From an uncultured Erythrobacter sp. (lineage in GTDB: Bacteria; Pseudomonadota; Alphaproteobacteria; Sphingomonadales; Sphingomonadaceae), in the NCBI GenBank assembly GCA_947501215.1, contig CANMUS010000001.1:620001-684000 (forward strand): a DNA stretch of 64,000 bases. Reading direction: 5' to 3'. A program made the position numbers and the translations under genes. Of the stretch, positions 26,472 to 34,645 are shown one piece after another; the first letter of the stretch is position 1; every line of letters starts with the position of its first letter. Under the pieces are notes generated by a model. That model ran no database searches and was not told the origin of the DNA. It saw only the letters and a program-made list of their open reading frames with translations.

Positions 26472-27815
26472 TCAGGCGGCGACGGTTTCGCGCAGCTTGG
26501 CGCTGAGCGAGTTCGGGCCCGCCTCGAGCAGTTCGACCTGCACGAGGTCGCCGATCGCCGCATCGCCTTCGAACCAGGCGCTTTGCAGCCATGGGGTCTT
26601 GCCCAGCCACTGGCCCGCGTGCTTGCCCTTGCGCTCGACGAGGACTTCGCACGTGCGCCCGACACTCGCCTCGTTGAAGGCCAGCTGGTCGCGGTTGAGC
26701 GCGGCCTGGAGGCGCTGGAGGCGGTCGTCCATGACCTCTTTCGCGACCTGTCCGTCCATAGTCGCGGCGGGCGTGCCGGGACGGGGCGAATATTTGAAGC
26801 TGAAGGCCTGCGCGTATCGGACCTCGTCCACCAGCGCGAGCGTTTCTGCGAACTCGGCATCGGTCTCGCCGGGGAAGCCGACGATGAAATCGCCCGACAG
26901 CGCGAGGTCGGGCCGCGCGGCGCGGAAACGGTCGAGCAGCTTGAGATAGCTTTCCGCCGTGTGGCTGCGATTCATGGCCTTCAGGACACGGTCGCTGCCC
27001 GCCTGCACCGGCAGGTGGAGGAAGGGCATCAGCTTCTCGATCTCGCCATGTGCGGCGATCAGATCGCCGTCCATGTCGGCGGGGTGGCTGGTGGTGTAGC
27101 GGATGCGCGCGAGGCCCTCGACCTTCGCAAGGTCGTGGATCAGGCCTGCGAGACCGACGCGGTGGCCTTTCTCGTCCTCGCCGCCCCAAGCCGAGACATT
27201 CTGGCCGAGCAGCGTGATTTCTTTCGCGCCTGCATCGACCAGCTTCTTCGCCTCGGTGACGAGGTCGGCATAGGGACGGCTGATTTCCGCGCCGCGCGTA
27301 TAGGGCACCACGCAATAGGTGCAGAACTTGTCGCAGCCTTCCTGCACGGTGAGGAAGCTCGCCGGGTTGGTGCGGCGGCGCTCCGGCAAAGCAGCAAACT
27401 TGGCGATGGCGGGCATGTCGGTGTCCGTCGCCCGCTCGCCCTGAACCGCCCTGTCGAGCATTTCGGGCAGGCGGTGATAGGCCTGCGGGCCGACGACCAT
27501 GCTGACCGCCGGAGAGCGCTTCATGATCTCCTCGCCCTCGGCCTGCGCGACGCAGCCCGCGACCGCGATCAGCGGTTCCTTCCCTGCCTCGCGCCCCGCC
27601 TTGGTCAGGCGGCCGATGTCCGAATAGACCTTCTCCGCCGCCTTCTCGCGAATGTGGCAGGTGTTGAGCACGACGAGGTCGGCCTCCTCCCCCTCGGGCG
27701 CAGGCACGATGCCGCGCTCGCCCAGCATCTCGGCCATGCGCTCGCCGTCATAGACGTTCATCTGGCAGCCGAAGCTCTTGACCCTGTAGGTTTTGGGGGA
27801 GGTGGTCGGTTTCAT
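26472..27815 (-). CDS. miaB: tRNA-2-methylthio-N6-dimethylallyladenosine synthase
   Basis: 447-residue radical-SAM methylthiotransferase forming ms2i6A37 in tRNAs reading UNN codons. The N-terminal UPF0004 domain has the three cluster cysteines C17, C53 and C88; the radical SAM CX3CX2C is C161-DKF-C165-TY-C168; a TRAM domain ends the protein ([31 protein letters not shown]). The ATG at 27815 is chosen because [20 protein letters not shown] is the natural N-terminus. No good Shine-Dalgarno is seen. Elsewhere miaB often lies directly upstream of phoH; here the order is broken. Confidence 0.96.
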   Translation of the reverse strand: MKPTTSPKTYRVKSFGCQMNVYDGERMAEMLGERGIVPAPEGEEADLVVLNTCHIREKAAEKVYSDIGRLTKAGREAGKEPLIAVAGCVAQAEGEEIMKRSPAVSMVVGPQAYHRLPEMLDRAVQGERATDTDMPAIAKFAALPERRRTNPASFLTVQEGCDKFCTYCVVPYTRGAEISRPYADLVTEAKKLVDAGAKEITLLGQNVSAWGGEDEKGHRVGLAGLIHDLAKVEGLARIRYTTSHPADMDGDLIAAHGEIEKLMPFLHLPVQAGSDRVLKAMNRSHTAESYLKLLDRFRAARPDLALSGDFIVGFPGETDAEFAETLALVDEVRYAQAFSFKYSPRPGTPAATMDGQVAKEVMDDRLQRLQAALNRDQLAFNEASVGRTCEVLVERKGKHAGQWLGKTPWLQSAWFEGDAAIGDLVQVELLEAGPNSLSAKLRETVAA

Positions 27816-27850
27816 AAGAAGGGGTTTATCATCAATCGTAGGGAAGGCAT

Positions 27851-28255
27851 TTAATTCGCAGCGGTGCGGACAGAAGCCCTGCTCCTGATCCATGCTCCCA
27901 TTTCCGGCCTTAATAGTAGCCAGACTTGTGCGAAAGCCAGGACGTATAAGAGCGCGGTTGCTGCTTGCTCAAGGAACGAGCCACCCCAATAGGCTTCTCG
28001 ATAAAGGTCTGGCTGCCATAACATCGTGGCGGCGATCATCAGAAACCCGAAAAAGAGCAATATAAGCATAAGCCATCTCGCCCACGCATAACCGCCGCGA
28101 CTTACGAGCAGAATGAGTACTAACATTCCTATCTGAAAGAGAGCGCCTCCGATATCTGCCGCGCCGCCGAATATGACGGCCAAAGCTAACGAGATGATCG
28201 AAACCACCTCGAAGGCCCGAACCATCGTCGGCGGTCGCGGAGAGCCCTCGCTCAT
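27851..28255 (-). CDS. Small hypothetical membrane protein
   Basis: 134 residues with about four hydrophobic segments (near 18-38, 40-56, 62-80 and 95-115) and a basic C-terminal tail. The start overlaps the cyclophilin stop as TAATG, so it is probably translated from the same message. Its base composition is less GC-rich than that of the cyclophilin and miaB genes on either side. I do not recognise a family. It could be a recent arrival in an otherwise conserved neighbourhood, though the perfect coupling argues that it is expressed. Confidence 0.65.
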   Translation of the reverse strand: MSEGSPRPPTMVRAFEVVSIISLALAVIFGGAADIGGALFQIGMLVLILLVSRGGYAWARWLMLILLFFGFLMIAATMLWQPDLYREAYWGGSFLEQAATALLYVLAFAQVWLLLRPEMGAWIRSRASVRTAAN

Positions 28256-28716
28256 TAGCCAACAGTCGCCTTCACGATTTTGCCCGGGTTTGCCGGCGGC
28301 TCGCCCTTGGGGAGCGCGTCGACGTGTTCCATGCCGCTCTCGACCTGGCCCCAGACGGTGTACTGGCCGTCAAGGAACTCGGCGTCGTCGAAGCAGATGA
28401 AAAACTGGCTGTTGGCGCTGTCGGGCACCTGGGTGCGGGCCATCGAGCAGGTGCCGCGGGTATGCGGTTCGCTGTTGAATTCGGCCTTGAGGTCGGGCTT
28501 GTCGCTGCCGGACATGCCGGTGCCGGTCGGATCGCCGCCCTGCGCCATGAAGCCGGGGATCACGCGGTGGAAGACCACGCCGTCGTAGAAGCCTTCGTTG
28601 GCGAGCGTCGTGATGCGCTCGACATGGTTCGGCGCGAGGTCGGGGCGCAGCTTGATCACTACGTCCTTGTTCTCGCCGTCGCCGGTGTCGAGGGTGAAGG
28701 TCAGTGTTTCGGCCAT
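28255..28716 (-). CDS. Peptidyl-prolyl cis-trans isomerase, cyclophilin type
   Basis: 153-residue cyclophilin without signal peptide, so cytoplasmic (PpiB-like). Core motifs are FYDGVVFHRVIPGFMAQGGDPTGTG, in which F-H-R and the Q-G-G-D stretch line the active site, then GTCSMARTQVPDSANSQFFICF and LDGQYTVWGQVESGM. ATG 28716 has ggagac about 8 nt upstream. The next gene downstream is overlapped by a TAATG junction. Confidence 0.95.
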   Translation of the reverse strand: MAETLTFTLDTGDGENKDVVIKLRPDLAPNHVERITTLANEGFYDGVVFHRVIPGFMAQGGDPTGTGMSGSDKPDLKAEFNSEPHTRGTCSMARTQVPDSANSQFFICFDDAEFLDGQYTVWGQVESGMEHVDALPKGEPPANPGKIVKATVG

Positions 28717-28740
28717 TGCTCTTGTCTCCAATCAATCTTT

Positions 28741-28834
28741 CCGTTCGCCCTGAGCTTGTCGAAGGGCCGTTCTTCACTTTTGGCACGAAGCGGAAAGTAG
28801 AAGGACAGGGCTTCGACAAGCTCAGCCCGAACGG
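28741..28834. repeat. Hairpin repeat of the cttcgacaagctcagcc type
   Basis: A 94-bp element with arms ccctgagcttgtcgaaggg and its near reverse complement (aggacagggcttcgacaagctcagcccgaacgg in part), separated by about 45 bp that are also partly self-complementary (ccgttctt / aaggac). It sits in the divergent gap between the cyclophilin gene and mgtE. Similar GAGCTTGTCGAAG hairpins are widespread intergenic repeats in sphingomonads and other proteobacteria; only this copy is in the window. Confidence 0.8.
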
Positions 28835-28918
28835 ATGGGGTTCTGTGTGTGGGTCCGTAGCAGTTTACACGGCAGTGTCACGGCTTGCTTTTCGGTAGCC
28901 TGTGCCTAGAGCGAGCGC

Positions 28919-30367
28919 ATGAGCGAGAGCGACCGCCCCCTCGACGAAGACGGTTTCCTGCTGGCGCGCGAGCCGGAGGAGGAGGCGCGCCCGGACGACC
29001 GCATCGACGACGAGCGGATGGACGAGGAAAACACGCTCAAGAAGGAATATGTCGAAAGCGTCGAGGAAGCGCTGGAAGAAGGCGACACGGCGCGCGTCTA
29101 CGACCTCGTCGAACCGCTCCACCCCGCCGACATCGCCGACCTTCTGGAGCTGTTCGAGCGCGAGGAACGCTACCAGCTCGCCGAGGCCATCACCGATCTG
29201 ATGACGTCGGACGTGGTCGCGGAGCTCAACGACTACGTCCGCGAGGACATGATGGAAGGCCTGCCGCCCGAAGCGGTGGCGCAGATCGTCGACCAGCTGG
29301 AAACCGACGACGCCGTCCAGCTGATCGAGGATCTCGACGAGGCCGACCAGCGCGCCATCCTGGCCGAGGTCGAGCTGGAAGACCGGATCGCGATCCAGTC
29401 CGCCCTCTCCTATCCTGAGGAAACCGCCGGCCGCCTGATGAGCCGCGACCTCGTGGCGGTGCCGGAACACCTGACCGTCGGCGACCTGATCGATTATCTG
29501 CGCGACGGGCGCGAGCTGCCGGACGAGTTCTACGAGATATTCGTGGTGGACGAGAAGCACCACCCGGTCGGCACCTGCGCGCTCAGCTGGGTGCTGCGCG
29601 CCCCGCGCGCCATCGCATTGGCCGACGTGATGAAGCGCGACCAGACGCTGATCCCCGTCATGCTCGACCAGGAAGAGGTCGGGCTGATGTTCCAGAAGTA
29701 CAACCTCATCAGTGCCGCCGTGGTGGACGACGACGGGCGGCTGGTCGGCCAGATGACGGTGGACGACGTGGTCCACATCATCTCCGAAGAAGCGGGCGAG
29801 GACGCCCTGCTGATGAGCGGCGCGGGCGAAGGCGACATCAACGAGCCGATCCGCGAGGCTTATTCGGCGCGCGTGCGCTGGCTGATCGCGAACCTCGGCA
29901 CGGCACTGGTCGCCTCGCTGATCATCGCGCTGTTCGGCGCAGCGATCGAGAAACTGGTCGCGCTGGCCGTGCTGATGCCGATCGTCGCGAGCATCGGCGG
30001 TAATGCGGGCACGCAGACCATGGCCGTGACGGTGCGCGCCATTGCCACCAACCAGCTGACCCGCAGCAACACGCGGCGCATCCTATGGCGCGAGATGCGC
30101 GTGGCCCTGCTCAACGGCGCGACCATCGCCGTGCTGATCGGCGCTGCTACGGCCGCGTTCTTCACGCCGCTGCTGGGCGTGGTCATCGCCCTTGCCATGG
30201 TGATCAACGTGGCGGTGGCAGGCCTTGCGGGCGTGCTAGTCCCGGTGGCCTTCGAACGGCTCGACCAGGATCCGGCGGTGGCGAGCAGCGTGTTCGTGAC
30301 GATGATCACGGACTCGATGGGCTTCTTCGCCTTCCTCGGTCTGGCGGTCGCGCTGGGGGTGGTTTGA
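28919..30367 (+). CDS. mgtE: Magnesium transporter MgtE
   Basis: 482 residues. The cytosolic N domain (about 40-150; repeats of LHPADIADLLELF, EAVAQIVDQLETDDAVQLIEDLDEADQ in part), two CBS domains (about 155-285; AGRLMSRDLVAVPEHLTVGDLI), a plug helix, and five membrane helices from about 320 with the channel motif GNAGTQTMAVTVRA. These are the parts of the MgtE family, Mg2+-gated Mg2+ channels of the inner membrane. The first 35 residues are strongly acidic and likely unstructured. Confidence 0.95.
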   Translation: MSESDRPLDEDGFLLAREPEEEARPDDRIDDERMDEENTLKKEYVESVEEALEEGDTARVYDLVEPLHPADIADLLELFEREERYQLAEAITDLMTSDVVAELNDYVREDMMEGLPPEAVAQIVDQLETDDAVQLIEDLDEADQRAILAEVELEDRIAIQSALSYPEETAGRLMSRDLVAVPEHLTVGDLIDYLRDGRELPDEFYEIFVVDEKHHPVGTCALSWVLRAPRAIALADVMKRDQTLIPVMLDQEEVGLMFQKYNLISAAVVDDDGRLVGQMTVDDVVHIISEEAGEDALLMSGAGEGDINEPIREAYSARVRWLIANLGTALVASLIIALFGAAIEKLVALAVLMPIVASIGGNAGTQTMAVTVRAIATNQLTRSNTRRILWREMRVALLNGATIAVLIGAATAAFFTPLLGVVIALAMVINVAVAGLAGVLVPVAFERLDQDPAVASSVFVTMITDSMGFFAFLGLAVALGVV

Positions 30368-30397
30368 CTTGGCTGGCGCGCGCCCTACATCCTCCCC

Positions 30398-30787
30398 ATG
30401 CCGCTACACCTGACCAAGATCGCTTTCGGCGCGCAGTCCTATGACGATATCGAAAGCTGGTACGCACAGCGGCGCAGCCCGAACCTGACCACCCGCTATC
30501 GCCCGACCAAGTGGGAACAGTGCATCGGCGGCTCGCTCTACTGGATCCACCAGCACAGCATCGTCGCGCGGAGCGAAATTCTCGGCTTCAGCGAGACTAA
30601 AACCGGACGCTGGTCGATCGACCTGAAGCCCGAACTCGTCCGCGTCTACCCGCGCCCCAAGCGCGCCCATCAGGGCTGGCGCTACCTCAAGGGCGAACCG
30701 CCGCGCGATCTGGAAGAGGGTGAGGATATAGGCGACGCCCTGCCCGGCAAGCTCGCCGGAAAGCTGGAACGGCTCGGCTTGATCTAA
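30398..30787 (+). CDS. DUF1489 family protein
   Basis: 129-residue soluble protein beginning MPLHLTKIAFGAQSYDDI, with a TTRYRPTKWEQCIGGSLYWIHQHSIVARSEI region in part (WIHQHSIVARSEILGF). This is the alphaproteobacteria-specific DUF1489 family, for which I know of no established function. It follows mgtE after 30 bp and may be cotranscribed. It ends 95 bp before the small lipoprotein gene. Confidence 0.85.
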   Translation: MPLHLTKIAFGAQSYDDIESWYAQRRSPNLTTRYRPTKWEQCIGGSLYWIHQHSIVARSEILGFSETKTGRWSIDLKPELVRVYPRPKRAHQGWRYLKGEPPRDLEEGEDIGDALPGKLAGKLERLGLI

Positions 30788-30882
30788 GGCCCTGTCTGCC
30801 ACTCCGTTGGAACGGCTTACTCGATAAGTTGTTGATTGCCCGTCGCCCGGACAATTTCGCCCGGCGCCAGGGGAGTATGACA

Positions 30883-31017
30883 ATGAAAAAACGTGTCCTG
30901 ACCATTTTCGCATTCGGCGCCGCCGCGCTGCTGTCGGCCTGCAATACCGTCGACGGTATCGGCGAAGACGTCGAATCCGTGGGCGATTGCGCCGACGGTG
31001 TGGAAGGCAACTGCTAA
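30883..31017 (+). CDS. Entericidin-like small lipoprotein
   Basis: 44 residues. MKKRVLTIFAFGAAALLSAC is a lipoprotein signal with the lipobox LLSAC and acceptor C20. The short mature part, NTVDGIGEDVESVGDCADG, carries the NTV-G-G-D pattern of the entericidin A/B family, small membrane lipoproteins linked to stress and toxin-antidote behaviour in enterobacteria. Two further Cys at the end could form a disulfide. The ATG at 30883 is favoured over one at 30877 because ggggag then lies 7 nt upstream. A hairpin follows the stop. Confidence 0.85.
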   Translation: MKKRVLTIFAFGAAALLSACNTVDGIGEDVESVGDCADGVEGNC

Positions 31018-31043
31018 CCACCGGCGACAAGCCAATGCAATTC

Positions 31044-31080
31044 GATGGCGCTGCCCCCTCGGGTGGCGCCATCGTCGTTT
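31044..31080 (+). terminator. Hairpin terminator after the entericidin-like gene
   Basis: A perfect 8-bp stem gatggcgc / gcgccatc (31044-31051 and 31066-31073) with a 14-nt loop, followed by gtcgttt. The T-run is short, so termination strength is uncertain, but the position 27 nt after the stop is right. Confidence 0.6.
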
Positions 31081-31154
31081 CGGGCTTCATCCCGCGCGTT
31101 TCTCTGCGGAACTAGCCGCCCTTCCCGACCATTGGTTCAGTGAAGGAGATACAC

Positions 31155-31397
31155 ATGCCCGAACGTCAATCCAAGCATCCCGACAACGACTATATCGACG
31201 AACTGACCGAAAACCCCACGCCGAGCCATCAGGGTTCCGCAGGCGGTGAAGTCAATCGCCGTGTCGGCAAGCGGGGCGAAGAGAACAGCGCCAAGGATCC
31301 CGCCAATCGCGAGCCCGAAGTCGGCTCCGACAATCCGCAGCAGGATGCGAAGAAGGGCGACAAGACCCTTGCCGCGATGCAGGATTCGCGCGGCTGA
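31155..31397 (+). CDS. Small hydrophilic, probably disordered protein
   Basis: 80 residues, very rich in charged residues, Asn, Gln, Gly and Pro, without hydrophobic core, Cys or Trp (one Tyr pair region, NDYIDELTENPTPSHQG). ATG 31155 has gaaggaga 6 nt upstream, a strong ribosome site. A terminator follows directly. The composition recalls small stress-type hydrophilic proteins, but I cannot name a family. It is flanked by its own upstream hairpin and downstream terminator, so it is a single-gene transcript. Confidence 0.75.
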   Translation: MPERQSKHPDNDYIDELTENPTPSHQGSAGGEVNRRVGKRGEENSAKDPANREPEVGSDNPQQDAKKGDKTLAAMQDSRG

Positions 31398-31421
31398 TCA
31401 GCCGGACAATTCGAAGACAAG

Positions 31422-31448
31422 CGCCCCGCCGGACCGGTGGGGCGTTTT
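31422..31448 (+). terminator. Intrinsic terminator after the small hydrophilic protein gene
   Basis: Stem cgcccc / ggggcg (31422-31427 and 31439-31444) extended by inner pairs (gccgg / ccggt), followed by tttt. It lies 25 nt after the stop and just before the convergent stop of the DsbA/FrnE-like gene. Confidence 0.8.
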
Positions 31449-31451
31449 CGT

Positions 31452-32135
31452 TCAGGCGGGCACCTTTTCCGCAACGCGCCGCAGAGCGTTTACATAGGCT
31501 TCGGGCGGCTGCGCGCCGGGGATCATGAACTTGTTCTCCACGATCATCGCGGGCACACCGGAGATGTTGAGATCCCAGGCCGCACGTTCTTCGGCGCGGG
31601 TCTTGTGGGCGATTTCCTCGCTGGCGAGCGCCGCTTCGGCCGCCGCGCGGTCCAGCCCGACGCTCTCAGAAACGTCGAGCAGCACCGGTTCCTCGCCGAT
31701 ATTACGACGCTCGTTGAAATGCGCCTTGAACAGCGCGAGCTTCAGTTCGGTCTGCTTCCCAGGACCGTGCTCCTCGCCCGCCCAAGTCAGCAGCTTGTGC
31801 GCAGCGAAGGTGTTCCACATCATTGCCTCGGGCGCCGGATCGGAGCCCTCGTAATCGAGCGAGACGCCCGCCGTCTCCGCAGCTTCGCGCATGCGGCCCT
31901 GCACGGTACGCGACTGCTCCGGCGTCGAGCCGTATTTGCGCGCGATATGCGCGGTGCGCTCTTCGCCTTCGGCGGGCATATCCGGGTTGAGCTCGAACGC
32001 ATGCCAGCGAATGTCCGCCTCGATCTCGCCATCCAGCTGCTCGAGACCCTTTTGCAGATTGCCCCAGCCGACCAGGCACCAGGGGCACATCACGTCGGAC
32101 CAGATATCGATCCGCAGGGTTCTCGGTTCGCTCAT
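31452..32135 (-). CDS. DsbA family oxidoreductase, FrnE-like
   Basis: 227 residues, thioredoxin fold with a helical insert. The active site is SDVMCPWCLVG (CPWC) close to the N-terminus, and the cis-proline loop is ISGVPAMIVENKF. There is no signal peptide, so it acts in the cytoplasm, as do FrnE-like proteins and the related 2-hydroxychromene-2-carboxylate isomerases. The ATG overlaps the nudC stop as ATGA, which fixes the start. It is the last of three coupled genes (serine hydrolase, nudC, this one). Confidence 0.9.
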   Translation of the reverse strand: MSEPRTLRIDIWSDVMCPWCLVGWGNLQKGLEQLDGEIEADIRWHAFELNPDMPAEGEERTAHIARKYGSTPEQSRTVQGRMREAAETAGVSLDYEGSDPAPEAMMWNTFAAHKLLTWAGEEHGPGKQTELKLALFKAHFNERRNIGEEPVLLDVSESVGLDRAAAEAALASEEIAHKTRAEERAAWDLNISGVPAMIVENKFMIPGAQPPEAYVNALRRVAEKVPA

Positions 32136-32989
32136 TGCTTTACCCACCATTCCATCAGGTGATGCGCAATAGCATGGCGCGGCGGGCAGCGGAACGGGCC
32201 GTTGCCGGCAAGCGCCGCCTCGACATCGGCGCGGGTGAAGAATTCGATCTCCGCCATCTCGGTTTCGTCTATGGTGAGATCGTCGCTGTCGGTATGGCTG
32301 TGGCAGCCGATCATCAGCTGGCTGGGGAACGGCCAGGGCTGGCTGGCAATATAGCTGACGTCGCGCACCTCAATGCCCGCTTCTTCCAGCACCTCGCGGG
32401 CGACCGCTTCCTCAATACTTTCGCCCGGTTCGACGAAGCCGGCGAGCGCGGAGAAGCTACCCTCCGGCCAGCCGAGCCCGCGGCCGAGCATCAGATGCCC
32501 CTCGAACTCGACCAGCATGATGGTGACCGGATCGGTGCGCGGGAAATGGCTAGCACCACAACTGCTGCAGTCGCGCTGCCAGCCGCCCTTGGCGAGCTTG
32601 GTATCGCCGCCGCATTGCGCGCAGAAGCGATGGCGGGCGTGCCAGTCGGTCAGGCTGCGCGCGCCGCCGTAGAGCGCGAGGTCGTCGGTCGAGAGCGTCG
32701 CCATCAGCGACCAGAGCTGCGGGTTCGCCATGCGCGGCCGGGAATCGCCTCGCGGCGGAACTGCGGCGAAGCAGGCCTTACCCTCGTCGAGGCCGAGAAA
32801 ACACAGCTCGGCATCCTCTGGCGCGTCGGCCAGCGTGCCCCAGCCAAGCCGCCCCTCGTCGTCGAGTGCGGGCATCAATCCGTCGAGCGCGAGCAGTCGC
32901 GCCTTCCAGTTCATGTACCCTGCCAGCCGCTCCGGATCGGCGCGGACATCATCCGCCCGGTCGAGGCGCGAGCCGGTGAAGGCGATCAA
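32132..32989 (-). CDS. nudC: NAD(+) diphosphatase (NADH pyrophosphatase / mRNA de-NADding)
   Basis: 285 residues. A zinc ribbon (CAQCGGDTKLAKGGWQRDCSSC in part: four Cys as CX2C...CX2C) precedes the Nudix box GFVEPGESIEEAVAREVLEEAG, and the NudC-specific SQPWPFPSQLM follows it. NudC splits NAD(H) to NMN(H) and AMP and removes NAD caps from RNA. The start is TTG at 32989, overlapping the serine hydrolase stop as TTGA. The downstream DsbA-like gene is coupled by ATGA. Confidence 0.93.
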   Translation of the reverse strand: MIAFTGSRLDRADDVRADPERLAGYMNWKARLLALDGLMPALDDEGRLGWGTLADAPEDAELCFLGLDEGKACFAAVPPRGDSRPRMANPQLWSLMATLSTDDLALYGGARSLTDWHARHRFCAQCGGDTKLAKGGWQRDCSSCGASHFPRTDPVTIMLVEFEGHLMLGRGLGWPEGSFSALAGFVEPGESIEEAVAREVLEEAGIEVRDVSYIASQPWPFPSQLMIGCHSHTDSDDLTIDETEMAEIEFFTRADVEAALAGNGPFRCPPRHAIAHHLMEWWVKQ

Positions 32990-34314
32990 AGCGCCTCTCC
33001 CGCTCCCTGCCGTGCCGCCTGCATGGCGGCGAGATCGGCCATCACGGCCTTGGGGAACTCCGCATGGATCGGATAGGCTTCGGACGGCATGTACTGCGTC
33101 ATCAGCGTGCCCCGAAGCCCGGCGGCGAAATTGACGAAGCCGACCGTGCCGGCCGCGCCGCCCCAGCCGTAGCTGCCGTCCGACACGCGCCCCCCTGCAC
33201 CGAAGCCCTGTCCTTCGACCCAGGTGTTCTCGGTCGTCGCGGTGTCGGGCAGCAGGTTCGATGTGCCGAGCCTGACCGCCGCCTCACTCATCACGCGCTT
33301 GCCGTCGATCGCGCCGTAGCCCAGCAGCATCCGCAGGAAGCGATCGTAATCGCGGCTGGAGGAGACGAGCCCCGCCCCGCCGAAGGGGAAAGCCGGCTTG
33401 TCGAGATAGATCGACGCCCTGGCCGGATCGATCGGCAACGGTGTATTGTTGAGAATGCCGTAATTGGTGGTGAAGCGGTCTACCTCGCTTTCCGGCACGG
33501 TAAAGAAGGTGCTGTCCATCCCGGTCGGCTCGAAGATCCGCTCTTTCAGGAAAGCATCGAACGCCATGCCGCTGGCGACTTCGATCACGCGGCCCATCAG
33601 GTCGAGGCCGACCGAATAGCTCCATTTGGTGCCGGGCTGGAGGACCAGCGGCAGTTCGGCGAGCCGGTCTGCGAACACATCGAGACCTTCCACCGCCTGC
33701 GCACGCCCGATGCCGGGGATCGGCATGCGGCTGACCTGCCCGGGAACGAGGCCGCGCTGCTCGTAAGCCTTGGTAATCGGACCCTTCTGGACGATGCCGT
33801 AGCCGAGGCCCGCCGTGTGGGTGAGCAGATGGCGCACCGTGATCGGCCGCTCCGCCGGGACGACCTCCTCGATCGAGCCGTCATAGGTCTTCTGCACCTG
33901 GATATTGGCATAGGCGGGCAGCAGTTCGGCGATCGGCTGGTCGAGGCCCAGGCGGCCTTCGTCCACCAGCATCATGGCGGCCATGCCGGTCACCGGCTTG
34001 GTCATCGAATAGATACGATAGAGGCTGTCGGGATCGACCTTGGTCGGACCGCCAAGCGCCAGCGTACCGCGCGCAATGGTAAGCGGATCGCGCTGGCCCC
34101 AGCCGAGCGTCGCAACTATGTTCGCGACCTTGCGCGAACCGACATATTTGTCGACCATCGCCTCGACATTCGTCCACGTTGCAGCCGGAGTGCGTGCAAA
34201 CGCCTGGCGCCCCATCGGCACGCTCGCCAGCGCGGCGCTCGCGGTCAGCCAGGCACCGCCGCGCAGCAGCGAGCGGCGGGAAATCTGCGGGGTGTCAAAT
34301 TCGCGATATGCCAT
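32986..34314 (-). CDS. Tat-exported serine hydrolase (beta-lactamase/esterase family)
   Basis: 442 residues. The N-terminus has a twin-arginine signal, SRRSLLRGGAWLTASAALA, so folded export by Tat is likely. The catalytic S103-M-T-K106 motif (YRIYSMTKPVTGMAA) is that of class C beta-lactamase-like serine hydrolases; the tyrosine motif appears as WSYSVGLDLMGRVIE, and a third conserved block GWGGAAGTVGFVN takes the KTG position. Members are mostly esterases or peptidases; resistance activity should not be assumed. It starts a coupled operon with nudC and the DsbA-like gene. Confidence 0.88.
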   Translation of the reverse strand: MAYREFDTPQISRRSLLRGGAWLTASAALASVPMGRQAFARTPAATWTNVEAMVDKYVGSRKVANIVATLGWGQRDPLTIARGTLALGGPTKVDPDSLYRIYSMTKPVTGMAAMMLVDEGRLGLDQPIAELLPAYANIQVQKTYDGSIEEVVPAERPITVRHLLTHTAGLGYGIVQKGPITKAYEQRGLVPGQVSRMPIPGIGRAQAVEGLDVFADRLAELPLVLQPGTKWSYSVGLDLMGRVIEVASGMAFDAFLKERIFEPTGMDSTFFTVPESEVDRFTTNYGILNNTPLPIDPARASIYLDKPAFPFGGAGLVSSSRDYDRFLRMLLGYGAIDGKRVMSEAAVRLGTSNLLPDTATTENTWVEGQGFGAGGRVSDGSYGWGGAAGTVGFVNFAAGLRGTLMTQYMPSEAYPIHAEFPKAVMADLAAMQAARQGAGEAL

Positions 34315-34388
34315 GAAAGTCCTCTCCGGTGGGGTCGCCCGGCTATGTGCGGGACCATAGCTGAACGGTCAATTGCGAATTGAAACGC

Positions 34389-34417
34389 TTGATTATAAGC
34401 GCTGTGCTAACCATATA
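34389..34417 (+). promoter_or_regulatory. Putative promoter giving a leaderless mRNA
   Basis: TTGATT (34389-34394), a 17-bp spacer and CATATA (34412-34417) form a good sigma-70-like promoter. Only 6 nt separate the -10 from the ATG at 34424, and no Shine-Dalgarno is present, so the transcript probably begins at the start codon. The arrangement matches that at nfu. Confidence 0.55.
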
Positions 34418-34423
34418 AGACAC

Positions 34424-34645
34424 ATGCTGAACATCCTCTCGTTCCTCTTCGGACTCGTCTCGCTCGTCATCGTCATTCCGGCGACCATCCCCTTCCTCGG
34501 CTGGGCCAACTGGCTCGCCTTGCCGCTGATCGTGATCGGCATCATCGTGGGGCAGCTTTCGTCGAGCAATTCGGGGCGCAACTTCAACCTAATCGTGCTG
34601 CTGGTCGCCGTCATCCGGCTGAGCCTCGGCGGCGGGATACTCTAG
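34424..34645 (+). CDS. Small hypothetical membrane protein
   Basis: 73 residues with two or three hydrophobic segments (about 4-24, 26-44 and 56-70) and a short polar loop SSSNSGRNFN between the last two. It resembles small uncharacterised inner-membrane proteins of sphingomonads, but I assign no function. The ATG at 34424 is chosen because the membrane segment begins there and a promoter-like sequence ends 6 nt before it; the frame open further upstream has no ribosome site. Its stop overlaps that of the convergent mutY by 4 nt. Confidence 0.75.
   Translation: MLNILSFLFGLVSLVIVIPATIPFLGWANWLALPLIVIGIIVGQLSSSNSGRNFNLIVLLVAVIRLSLGGGIL

Noticed and set aside
24368-26506. 712-codon plus-strand frame over phoH and the exported gene
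   Set aside because: It crosses phoH antisense and then a wrong frame of the exported protein; no start signal.
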